Below are positions 1 to 5,726 of a DNA stretch of 5,726 bases, piece by piece. The translations under genes were made by a program, and so were the position numbers. Position 1 is the stretch's first letter. Every line of letters begins with the position of its first letter. The stretch is from Campylobacterales bacterium (GTDB lineage: Bacteria > Campylobacterota > Campylobacteria > Campylobacterales > Hydrogenimonadaceae): NCBI GenBank assembly GCA_027067015.1, contig JAMOMS010000262.1:1-5726 (forward strand), written 5' to 3'. Below the pieces are notes generated by a model. That model was not told the origin of the DNA. It ran no database searches and worked only from the letters and a program-made list of their open reading frames with translations.

Positions 1-1
1 G

Positions 2-877
2 GCTGACGTCCCGATGCCCCAGACCCGTGAGCACATCCTGCTTTCTCGCCAGGTTGGCGTACCTTACATCGTTGTTTTCATGAACAAAGCCGATATGGTT
101 GACGATGAGGAACTGCTGGAACTGGTTGAGATGGAGATTCGCGAACTGCTCAACGAGTATGACTTCCCCGGCGACGACACCCCCGTTGTTGCAGGTTCCG
201 CACTGAAAGCTCTGGAAGAGGCAAAAGCGGGTCAGATCGGTGAATGGGGTCAAAAGATCCTTGAGCTGATGGATGCGGTAGATGAGTACATCCCGACTCC
301 CGAGCGCGAGACTGACAAAGACTTCCTGATGCCCATCGAGGATGTCTTCTCAATCTCTGGTCGCGGTACCGTTGTAACCGGTCGTATCGAGCGCGGTAAA
401 GTGTGCGTGGGTGACGAAGTTGAGATCGTCGGTATCAAAGAGACGCAAAAAACCACCGTTACCGGTGTTGAGATGTTCCGCAAAGAGATGGATTGCGGTG
501 AAGCGGGCGACAACTGCGGCGTTCTGCTTCGCGGTACCAAAAAAGAGGAAGTTGAGCGTGGTATGGTTCTTTGTAAGCCCGGCTCTATTACGCCTCACAC
601 CAAGTTTGAAGCGGAAATCTACGTTCTGACCAAAGAGGAAGGCGGACGCCATACACCGTTCTTCAACGGCTATCGCCCGCAGTTCTACGTCCGTACGACT
701 GACGTAACCGGTGCCATTACCCTGCCCGAAGGTACCGAAATGGTTATGCCCGGCGACAACGTAAAAATTACCGCCGAGCTGATCGCGCCGATCGCACTGG
801 AAGAGGGTACCCGCTTCGCTATCCGCGAAGGTGGACGTACCGTCGGCGCCGGTGTCGTTTCCAAAATTATCGAGTAA
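2..877 (+). CDS. tuf: Elongation factor Tu, 5'-truncated by the window edge
   Basis: EF-Tu is the cytosolic GTPase that carries aminoacyl-tRNA to the ribosomal A site. The window holds 291 codons plus the stop, equivalent to E. coli residues from about 108 to the end, so the P loop and switch regions lie upstream. Visible parts are the end of the G domain with [11 protein letters not shown], the guanine-specificity motif NKAD (visible residues 28-31) and the G5 motif GSALKAL (about 65-71). Domain 2 follows ([14 protein letters not shown], then [24 protein letters not shown]). Domain 3 contains [24 protein letters not shown] and ends [10 protein letters not shown]. The match to Campylobacterota EF-Tu is nearly continuous, with no frameshift. 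One oddity is Val in place of the usual Gly of DGPMPQ at bases 8-10. Domain 2 also has cysteines in VCVGDE and [10 protein letters not shown]. The first complete codon starts at base 2. Identification is secure. Confidence 0.98.
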   Translation, partial: ADVPMPQTREHILLSRQVGVPYIVVFMNKADMVDDEELLELVEMEIRELLNEYDFPGDDTPVVAGSALKALEEAKAGQIGEWGQKILELMDAVDEYIPTPERETDKDFLMPIEDVFSISGRGTVVTGRIERGKVCVGDEVEIVGIKETQKTTVTGVEMFRKEMDCGEAGDNCGVLLRGTKKEEVERGMVLCKPGSITPHTKFEAEIYVLTKEEGGRHTPFFNGYRPQFYVRTTDVTGAITLPEGTEMVMPGDNVKITAELIAPIALEEGTRFAIREGGRTVGAGVVSKIIE

Positions 878-890
878 AAAAACGACAACG

Positions 891-911
891 ACGGGGCTTT
901 TGGCCCCGTTT
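891..911 (+). terminator. Hairpin after tuf, weak intrinsic terminator or attenuator
   Basis: ACGGGGC (891-897) pairs perfectly with GCCCCGT (903-909) around a five-base loop, TTTTG. It lies 13 bases after the tuf stop codon. Only three T residues follow the GC-rich stem before a G run, so by the usual criteria it is a poor terminator. It may allow partial read-through into rpmG, or stabilise the abundant tuf mRNA 3' end. The structure is directly visible; the function is inferred. Confidence 0.55.
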
Positions 912-928
912 GGGAAGGGTAAGAAGAT

Positions 929-1087
929 ATGACGATTAAAATAGGCCTGAAGTGTAGTGAGTGCGGTGAGATCAACTATTCGACCACCAAAAACTCCAAG
1001 ACACATACGGAGAAGTTTGAGACACGCAAGCATTGTCCGCGATGTAACAAACACACGCTTCACAAAGAGGTGAAACTGAAAAGCTAA
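929..1087 (+). CDS. rpmG: 50S ribosomal protein L33
   Basis: A 52-residue protein beginning [20 protein letters not shown], the normal length for bacterial L33. L33 is a small basic protein of the large subunit, located near the E site. Two CxxC pairs (Cys9/Cys12 and Cys36/Cys39) form a complete zinc ribbon, so this is the zinc-binding (C+) form. The carboxyl end [11 protein letters not shown] is typical of Campylobacterota L33. AAGGG at 915-919 lies nine bases before the ATG and supports this start. The gene sits between tuf and tRNA-Trp, a common arrangement in this phylum and near secE/nusG in many bacteria. Its last two codons and stop lie inside the left arm of the following terminator. 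Confidence 0.95.
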   Translation: MTIKIGLKCSECGEINYSTTKNSKTHTEKFETRKHCPRCNKHTLHKEVKLKS

Positions 1088-1113
1088 ACCCGTTTTGCGG
1101 TTTGGCTTTTTTT
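1081..1113 (+). terminator. Strong intrinsic terminator overlapping the rpmG stop codon
   Basis: AAGCTAAACC (1081-1090) pairs with GGTTTGGCTT (1099-1108) with one T-G wobble, around an eight-base loop. A run of seven T residues at 1107-1113 follows, partly shared with the 3' arm. The left arm includes the rpmG stop codon. This is the most typical Rho-independent terminator in the window. It ends two bases before the tRNA-Trp gene, so tRNA expression needs read-through or a promoter that I could not identify. Confidence 0.8.
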
Positions 1114-1115
1114 AC

Positions 1116-1191
1116 AGGGCAGTAGCTCCAATGGTAGAGCAACGGTCTCCAAAACCGTAGGTTGTGGGTTCGAGTCCCTCCTGCCCTGCCA
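1116..1191 (+). tRNA. trnW: tRNA-Trp (anticodon CCA)
   Basis: A complete 76-base cloverleaf. The acceptor stem is AGGGCAG (1116-1122) with CTGCCCT (1181-1187). The D stem is GCTC/GAGC (1125-1128, 1137-1140) with a GG-containing loop. The anticodon stem is ACGGT/ACCGT (1142-1146, 1154-1158) around loop CTCCAAA, giving anticodon CCA, which reads UGG. The T stem is GTGGG/CCCTC around TTCGAGT, with a T-T mismatch at its second pair. The discriminator is G1188, and the 3' CCA is encoded (1189-1191). Only 18 bases separate it from secE, so it is probably released by RNase P and 3' processing from a transcript that continues into secE-nusG. Confidence 0.97.
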
Positions 1192-1195
1192 CGCG

Positions 1196-1200
1196 AAGGA
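1196..1200 (+). promoter_or_regulatory. Ribosome binding site of secE
   Basis: AAGGA lies nine bases before the ATG at 1210, immediately after the tRNA CCA end. It fixes the secE start at 1210. An in-frame upstream ATG at 1162 lies inside the tRNA gene and has no supporting site. Confidence 0.8.
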
Positions 1201-1209
1201 AAAGAAATC

Positions 1210-1389
1210 ATGGAAAAACTTGTCAACTATGTCAACCATGCAAAAATTGAATTGTCCAAAGTAATTTTTCCTACCAAATTGCAGGTTCGACAGGCTTTTT
1301 TCGCGGTCTTTGTTGTCGTGAGTGTTGTCTCACTCTTTTTGGCGTTGATTGATCTGATCATGTCTTCGCTTCTTTCTACACTCATCTAA
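1210..1389 (+). CDS. secE: Preprotein translocase subunit SecE
   Basis: A 59-residue protein, the size of the short single-span SecE found in most bacteria outside the enteric group. SecE clamps the SecY channel in the inner membrane and is essential for Sec-dependent protein export and insertion. A short amphipathic amino-terminal helix (about residues 1-20, including HAKIELSKVIFPT) precedes one hydrophobic transmembrane segment at about residues 29-55 (FFAVFVVVSVVSLFLALIDL). The ELxKVxxPT pattern before the membrane span is the family hallmark. The gene lies between tRNA-Trp and nusG. The secE-nusG pair is one of the best conserved bacterial gene neighbourhoods, which supports the call despite the short sequence. 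Confidence 0.95.
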   Translation: MEKLVNYVNHAKIELSKVIFPTKLQVRQAFFAVFVVVSVVSLFLALIDLIMSSLLSTLI

Positions 1390-1402
1390 AAGAAGGAAGA
1401 GT

Positions 1403-1933
1403 ATGTCAGCCAAATGGTATGCCATTCAAACGTACGCCGGTAGTGAGCGCAGTGTCAAAAACGCCATCGAAACCATGGCAGAACAGCTTGGCTTTGGTGA
1501 CAGGATCGAAGAGATTGTCGTGCCGACCGAAGATGTGATTGAGGTTAAAAACGGCAAAAAAAAGATCACCGAGCGTTCCTTGTATCCCGGTTATGTCTTT
1601 GCAAAGATGGATCTGGATACCGACTTGTGGCATAAGATACAGTCTTTGCCCAGGGTTTCTCGTTTTATCGGTGAGAGCAAGAAGCCGACACCGTTGAGCG
1701 AGAAAGATGTCCAAAACATTCTTGATAAAGTGCTCAACCGTGCCGCGCCCAAGCCGAAAATCTCCTTTGAGGCCGGCGAGATGGTGCGCATTGTGGACGG
1801 ACCTTTTGCCAACTTCACCGGCATGGTGGAAGAGTACGATCTTGAACACGGCAAGTTGAAGCTCAATGTTTCGATCTTCGGCCGGAGCACGCCGGTTGAG
1901 ATCCTCTACTCGCAGGTAGAGAAGATAATTTAA
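1403..1933 (+). CDS. nusG: Transcription elongation/antitermination factor NusG
   Basis: A 176-residue protein of normal NusG length. NusG binds the RNA polymerase clamp, modulates pausing, and links polymerase to Rho or to the ribosome through its KOW domain. The NGN domain spans about residues 3-110, with the opening signature [12 protein letters not shown] and the core [10 protein letters not shown] (60-69). A linker leads to a KOW domain at about 123-160 ([19 protein letters not shown]), followed by [17 protein letters not shown], the standard family ending. GAAGGA at 1392-1397 gives a good ribosome binding site five bases before the ATG. It starts 13 bases after secE, and the two are surely cotranscribed. 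No oddities were seen. Confidence 0.98.
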   Translation: MSAKWYAIQTYAGSERSVKNAIETMAEQLGFGDRIEEIVVPTEDVIEVKNGKKKITERSLYPGYVFAKMDLDTDLWHKIQSLPRVSRFIGESKKPTPLSEKDVQNILDKVLNRAAPKPKISFEAGEMVRIVDGPFANFTGMVEEYDLEHGKLKLNVSIFGRSTPVEILYSQVEKII

Positions 1934-1961
1934 ACTTAAATCATATAGGAAGGGAAGAGCA

Positions 1962-2387
1962 ATGGCAAAAAAAGTTGTCGATGAATTTAAACTGCAGATT
2001 CCTGCCGGCAAGGCAAACCCCTCGCCGCCGGTAGGTCCCGCTTTGGGTCAACGCGGTGTAAATATTATGGAGTTTTGTAAAGCGTTTAACGAAAAGACGA
2101 AAGATATGATGGGCTATAACATTCCCGTCGTCATTACCGTCTACAGTGACCGAAGCTTTACGTTCATTACCAAAAAACCGCCGGTGACTGACCTGATCAA
2201 AAAAGAGATCGGTCTGCAAAAAGGGAGTGATAACCCGCTTAAAAACAAAGTGGGCAAAATTACCCGTGAGCAGATCATGAATATTGTCAAAACCAAAATG
2301 GATGACCTTAACGCGCATGACGAGGAAGCGGCCGCCAAAATTATTGAAGGCAGTTGCCGAAGCATGGGTGTCGAGGTTGTAGACTAA
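1962..2387 (+). CDS. rplK: 50S ribosomal protein L11
   Basis: A 141-residue protein, the usual L11 length. L11 binds the GTPase-associated region of 23S rRNA and forms the base of the L7/L12 stalk, where it contacts elongation and release factors. The amino-terminal domain (about 1-70) carries the proline-rich segment [19 protein letters not shown] (14-32), the region contacted by thiostrepton-class antibiotics. The carboxyl-terminal rRNA-binding domain (about 75-141) ends in the family signature region, with [20 protein letters not shown] (115-134) and then MGVEV. An AGGAAGGG purine tract at 1947-1954 precedes the ATG. The gap from nusG is only 28 bases and shows no structured leader, so the L1-binding autoregulatory site known upstream of E. 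coli rplK is not evident here. Confidence 0.99.
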   Translation: MAKKVVDEFKLQIPAGKANPSPPVGPALGQRGVNIMEFCKAFNEKTKDMMGYNIPVVITVYSDRSFTFITKKPPVTDLIKKEIGLQKGSDNPLKNKVGKITREQIMNIVKTKMDDLNAHDEEAAAKIIEGSCRSMGVEVVD

Positions 2388-2445
2388 CCGATCTTAACCG
2401 CCGGATCTAAAACTTGCGGTAGCAAAAAAATTTGCGGAGAAAATT

Positions 2446-3150
2446 ATGGCAAAAAAAGTTTCTAAACGGGTACAAAAGCTACTCGAAAAGATCGATTCAG
2501 AAAAGAACTATTCGGTAGAAGAGGCGACGGAGCTGGTTAAAGAGCTCAAGTCCGCTAAATTTGATGAGACGGTCGAAGTGGCCCTGCGCCTGAACGTCGA
2601 TCCCCGTCATGCCGATCAGATGGTGCGCGGCGCGGTCGTTCTGCCCCACGGTACGGGTAAAACCGTTCGGGTTGCCGTATTCGCAAAAGGCGCCAAGGCC
2701 GATGAAGCCAAAGAGGCGGGTGCCGATGTGGTCGGGGCCGAAGACCTGGTAGAGTCAATTCAAGGCGGAAATCTTGACTTTGATATTGTCATTGCGACTC
2801 CCGACATGATGGGTCAAGTCGGTAAGATCGGCCGGATTCTCGGACCCAAGGGACTGATGCCCAACCCCAAAACCGGCACGGTGACCATGGATGTCGCTCA
2901 AGCGGTCAAAAACGCCAAAGGCGGTCAGGTCAACTTCCGTGTCGACAAGAAGGGTAACATCCACGCCGGTATCGGCAAAGCGAGTTTTGATGCCCAGAAG
3001 CTGGCGGAGAACCTCAAAACCTTTGTCGCGGCGATCAACCGCCAAAAACCGGCGGCGGCCAAAGGACGCTATATCCAAAATGCGGCTCTCTCTTTGACCA
3101 TGAGCCCGTCCGTTAAGCTTGACAGCGCGGAACTGCTGGAGATCAAATAA
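2446..3150 (+). CDS. rplA: 50S ribosomal protein L1
   Basis: A 234-residue protein matching the standard bacterial L1 length. L1 forms the mobile stalk near the E site and helps release deacylated tRNA; in many bacteria it also represses its own operon by binding mRNA. Domain I is built from about residues 1-68 and 160-234, and domain II from about 69-159. The L1 signature [20 protein letters not shown] is at 128-147. [15 protein letters not shown] follows, as usual. Near the end the rRNA-contacting TMG motif known from other bacteria appears as TMS (218-220). GGAG at 2436-2439 gives a ribosome binding site six bases before the ATG. The upstream spacer contains short repeats that could mask this site. 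Confidence 0.99.
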   Translation: MAKKVSKRVQKLLEKIDSEKNYSVEEATELVKELKSAKFDETVEVALRLNVDPRHADQMVRGAVVLPHGTGKTVRVAVFAKGAKADEAKEAGADVVGAEDLVESIQGGNLDFDIVIATPDMMGQVGKIGRILGPKGLMPNPKTGTVTMDVAQAVKNAKGGQVNFRVDKKGNIHAGIGKASFDAQKLAENLKTFVAAINRQKPAAAKGRYIQNAALSLTMSPSVKLDSAELLEIK

Positions 3151-3241
3151 GGCAGAGCTTTATCTTAGACTGGAGATAGTTAGGGGCCATTGGGCTTAAA
3201 CGGCTTTGCCGCCCTTCTTGAAGTCTCGGTCGGAAAGGAGG
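3151..3241 (+). promoter_or_regulatory. Putative L10 leader (autoregulatory RNA before rplJ)
   Basis: The 95 bases between rplA and rplJ can fold. GGCAGAGC (3151-3158) pairs with GCTTTGCC (3203-3210) with one G-T wobble, enclosing a small hairpin TATCT/AGATA (3161-3165 with 3174-3178). The order of motifs, TTAGACTGGAG and then GCTTAAACGGCTTTGCCG, resembles from memory the L10 leader consensus (AGACAG-AGG, then CTTAA-CC-TGCCG). In that family the L10-(L12) complex binds the rplJ leader and reduces expression of rplJ-rplL. A strong ribosome binding site AAGGAGG (3235-3241) lies four bases before the rplJ ATG. CCTT upstream (3213-3216) could partly mask it. The pairing is visible; the family assignment is inference. 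Confidence 0.6.
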
Positions 3242-3245
3242 AAAG

Positions 3246-3731
3246 ATGACCCGGAGCAAAAAAGAGCAACTGGTCGCGGAGCTTTCAGAAGCGTTCCAAA
3301 ATGCCGGTTGTGTCGTCATTGTCGATTTTAAAGGCATGACGGTTAAAGAGATGGAAGGGTTCCGTACGCTCGGCTTTGAAGCGGGCCTGGGTGCGCGTGT
3401 TATTAAAAACACCCTGGCCGATCTGGCTTTCAAAAACGCCGGCATTGAGGGCGTTGAGCTACGTGAAACCAATATGGCCGTATGGGGCGAAGACCCCATC
3501 ACCACGGCCAAAACCGTCGCCAAGTACGCCAAAGAGAATGACAAGTTTGTCATCAAGGGCGGTGTGATCGACAAAGAGGCGGTTGACGCGGCCAAGATTA
3601 TTGAGTACAGCAAACTGGCCAGCAAAGAGGAACTGCTGGGTATGCTGCTCTCTGTCTGGACCGCGCCTTTGCGCAACATGGCGGCCGGACTGGACGCTTT
3701 GGCGAAGAAGAAAGAAGAAGAGGCCGCTTAA
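3246..3731 (+). CDS. rplJ: 50S ribosomal protein L10
   Basis: A 161-residue protein, normal for bacterial L10. L10 anchors the L7/L12 dimers to 23S rRNA beside L11. The amino-terminal rRNA-binding domain (about 1-130) contains VIVDFKGMTVKEMEGFR (24-40), the conserved VIKNTLADLAF (52-62) and MAVWGEDP (77-84). LASKEELLGMLLSVW (124-138) leads into the long carboxyl-terminal helix rich in Lys and Glu, which recruits the L7/L12 amino-terminal domains. The start is fixed by the strong AAGGAGG site just upstream. It shares the 66-base spacer and probably the transcript with rplL. No anomalies in the protein. Confidence 0.98.
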   Translation: MTRSKKEQLVAELSEAFQNAGCVVIVDFKGMTVKEMEGFRTLGFEAGLGARVIKNTLADLAFKNAGIEGVELRETNMAVWGEDPITTAKTVAKYAKENDKFVIKGGVIDKEAVDAAKIIEYSKLASKEELLGMLLSVWTAPLRNMAAGLDALAKKKEEEAA

Positions 3732-3740
3732 TCGCGGCTT
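3721..3740 (+). promoter_or_regulatory. Hairpin over the rplJ stop codon
   Basis: AGGCCGC (3721-3727) pairs with GCGGCTT (3734-3740), including one G-T wobble, around TTAATC, which contains the stop codon. A GTTTG stretch follows, giving a terminator-like but T-poor element. It may act as a partial attenuator or as an mRNA 3'-end or processing barrier between rplJ and rplL. The structure is seen; the role is inferred. Confidence 0.4.
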
Positions 3741-3749
3741 GTTTGCACG

Positions 3750-3771
3750 GTATTCGACAACGCGTCGATAC
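3750..3771 (+). promoter_or_regulatory. Second hairpin in the rplJ-rplL spacer
   Basis: GTATTCGAC (3750-3758) pairs with GTCGATAC (3764-3771) as eight base pairs with one bulged T, loop AACGC. An A-rich tract and the rplL ribosome binding site (AAGGAG, 3787-3792) follow. No T run is present, so it is not a terminator. An RNA stability, processing or translation-level role for rplL is possible, since L7/L12 is needed in several copies per L10. Confidence 0.4.
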
Positions 3772-3797
3772 AAAAGAATATCCGAGAAGGAGAGAAA

Positions 3798-4172
3798 ATG
3801 GCAATTACCAAAGAAGAGCTGTTTGAGTATATTGAAGGTCTGACTGTTCTGGAACTGAACGAGTTGGTAAAAGAGTTTGAAGAGCGCTTCGGCGTTTCCG
3901 CCACTCCCATGGTTGTCGCGGGTGCTGTAGCCGGCGGCGAAGCGGGCGGCGCAGAAGAGAAAACCGAGTTTGATGTGGTGCTGACCAACGCGGGTGCGAA
4001 GAAGATCAACGTCATCAAAGTGGTTCGCGAAGTGACCGGTCTGGGCCTGAAAGAGGCCAAAGAGGCGGTAGACGGCGCCCCCAGCACCATCAAAGAAGGT
4101 GTGAGCAAAGAGGAAGCCGAAGAGCTCAAGAAGAAGTTTGAAGAAGCCGGCGCTACCGTCGAAATTAAATAA
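3798..4172 (+). CDS. rplL: 50S ribosomal protein L7/L12
   Basis: A 124-residue acidic protein of normal length. L7/L12 dimers form the flexible ribosomal stalk that recruits and activates translational GTPases such as the EF-Tu encoded at the start of this window. The amino-terminal dimerisation and L10-binding domain spans about 1-35 ([20 protein letters not shown]). A flexible hinge rich in Ala and Gly is at about 39-54 ([16 protein letters not shown]). The globular carboxyl-terminal domain (55-124) carries the factor-binding helix region [20 protein letters not shown] (68-87) and [17 protein letters not shown] at 3787-3792 lies five bases before the ATG, a strong site in keeping with high demand. 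Confidence 0.99.
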   Translation: MAITKEELFEYIEGLTVLELNELVKEFEERFGVSATPMVVAGAVAGGEAGGAEEKTEFDVVLTNAGAKKINVIKVVREVTGLGLKEAKEAVDGAPSTIKEGVSKEEAEELKKKFEEAGATVEIK

Positions 4173-4190
4173 TTCGTTAAACGGATTTTC

Positions 4191-4217
4191 TAAAGGGAAG
4201 GTTCAACCTTCCCTTTA
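4191..4217 (+). terminator. Hairpin in the rplL-rpoB spacer, probable attenuator
   Basis: TAAAGGGAAGG (4191-4201) pairs perfectly over 11 bases with CCTTCCCTTTA (4207-4217), loop TTCAA. The following sequence is AT-rich (TCTATATTTT) but without a continuous T run. It begins 19 bases after the rplL stop codon. In E. coli a partial terminator in the same position reduces rpoBC transcription relative to the ribosomal protein genes. A similar attenuating role is likely here by analogy. The remaining spacer up to rpoB shows no clear promoter. Confidence 0.65.
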
Positions 4218-4295
4218 TCTATATTTTACTACACTGATAGACTTTTCCGTCAATTACGTATCACGTCGCAGATACTTCTTATGCAACACTACTGA

Positions 4296-5726
<1,431 letters not shown>

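Noticed and set aside
350..1063. 237-codon open frame on the - strand opposite tuf and rpmG
   Set aside because: It spans two well-identified + strand genes and reads through the GC hairpin between them. Its translation has no recognisable domain.
1162..1209. Amino-terminal extension of secE from an ATG at 1162
   Set aside because: The extension would be encoded by the tRNA-Trp gene. The good ribosome binding site at 1196-1200 and family length support the start at 1210.
4214..4262. Possible promoter in the AT-rich part of the rplL-rpoB spacer
   Set aside because: TATATT and TTTACT-like words occur, but no pair of -35 and -10 elements with proper spacing was found. Campylobacterota promoters often lack a -35, so mapping data would be needed.
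4258..4275. GTATC/GATAC hairpin in the rpoB leader
   Set aside because: Five pairs around an eight-base loop, with no T run and no link to the ribosome binding site, is within chance expectation.
4281..4295. Four-codon frame MQHY before rpoB as a possible leader peptide
   Set aside because: It has no ribosome binding site, no run of regulatory codons and no attenuator between it and rpoB. It is too short to distinguish from chance.

Overview
The window is a conserved translation/transcription housekeeping cluster, all on the + strand: the 3' part of tuf, then rpmG, tRNA-Trp(CCA), secE, nusG, rplK, rplA, rplJ, rplL and the 5' part of rpoB. From remembered homologues, the protein sequences look like Campylobacterota (the former Epsilonproteobacteria). 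The EF-Tu is very close to Campylobacter, Helicobacter and Sulfurovum EF-Tu. The 52-residue L33 and the RpoB amino terminus ([15 protein letters not shown]) follow the pattern of that group. Base composition is by eye near 50% G+C, higher than in Campylobacter or Helicobacter. This would fit a free-living, possibly sulfur- or hydrogen-oxidising, member of the phylum, but genus cannot be fixed from this window.

Layout. Bases 1-877 encode EF-Tu from about residue 108 to its end. A GC-rich hairpin with a poor T run follows. rpmG (929-1087) ends inside a strong intrinsic terminator (1081-1113) whose T run stops two bases before the tRNA-Trp gene (1116-1191). secE (1210-1389) and nusG (1403-1933) follow closely. 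The L11/L1 pair rplK (1962-2387) and rplA (2446-3150) comes next. A 95-base spacer that resembles an L10 leader precedes rplJ (3246-3731), and a 66-base spacer with two hairpins separates rplJ from rplL (3798-4172). A long perfect hairpin (4191-4217) lies in the 138-base spacer before rpoB, which starts at 4311 and runs off the end of the window after 472 codons.

How the genes work together. EF-Tu delivers aminoacyl-tRNA, and L11, L10 and L7/L12 build the ribosomal stalk base and stalk that recruit translation factors. L1 forms the opposite mobile stalk at the E site, and L33 is a small 50S protein. SecE is an essential part of the SecYEG translocon. NusG binds the RNA polymerase whose beta subunit is encoded downstream. 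The spacers carry most of the visible regulatory potential, with one hairpin or more at tuf/rpmG, rpmG/tRNA, rplA/rplJ, rplJ/rplL and rplL/rpoB. No convincing sigma-70 promoter was recognised by eye.

No mobile element, CRISPR array, defence gene or unknown protein was found, and every substantial coding region belongs to a known family. The points worth a second look are a Gly-to-Val change in a nearly invariant EF-Tu motif at the window edge, the terminator directly against the tRNA, and the predicted RNA structures in the spacers. I see no evidence of a previously undescribed system here.
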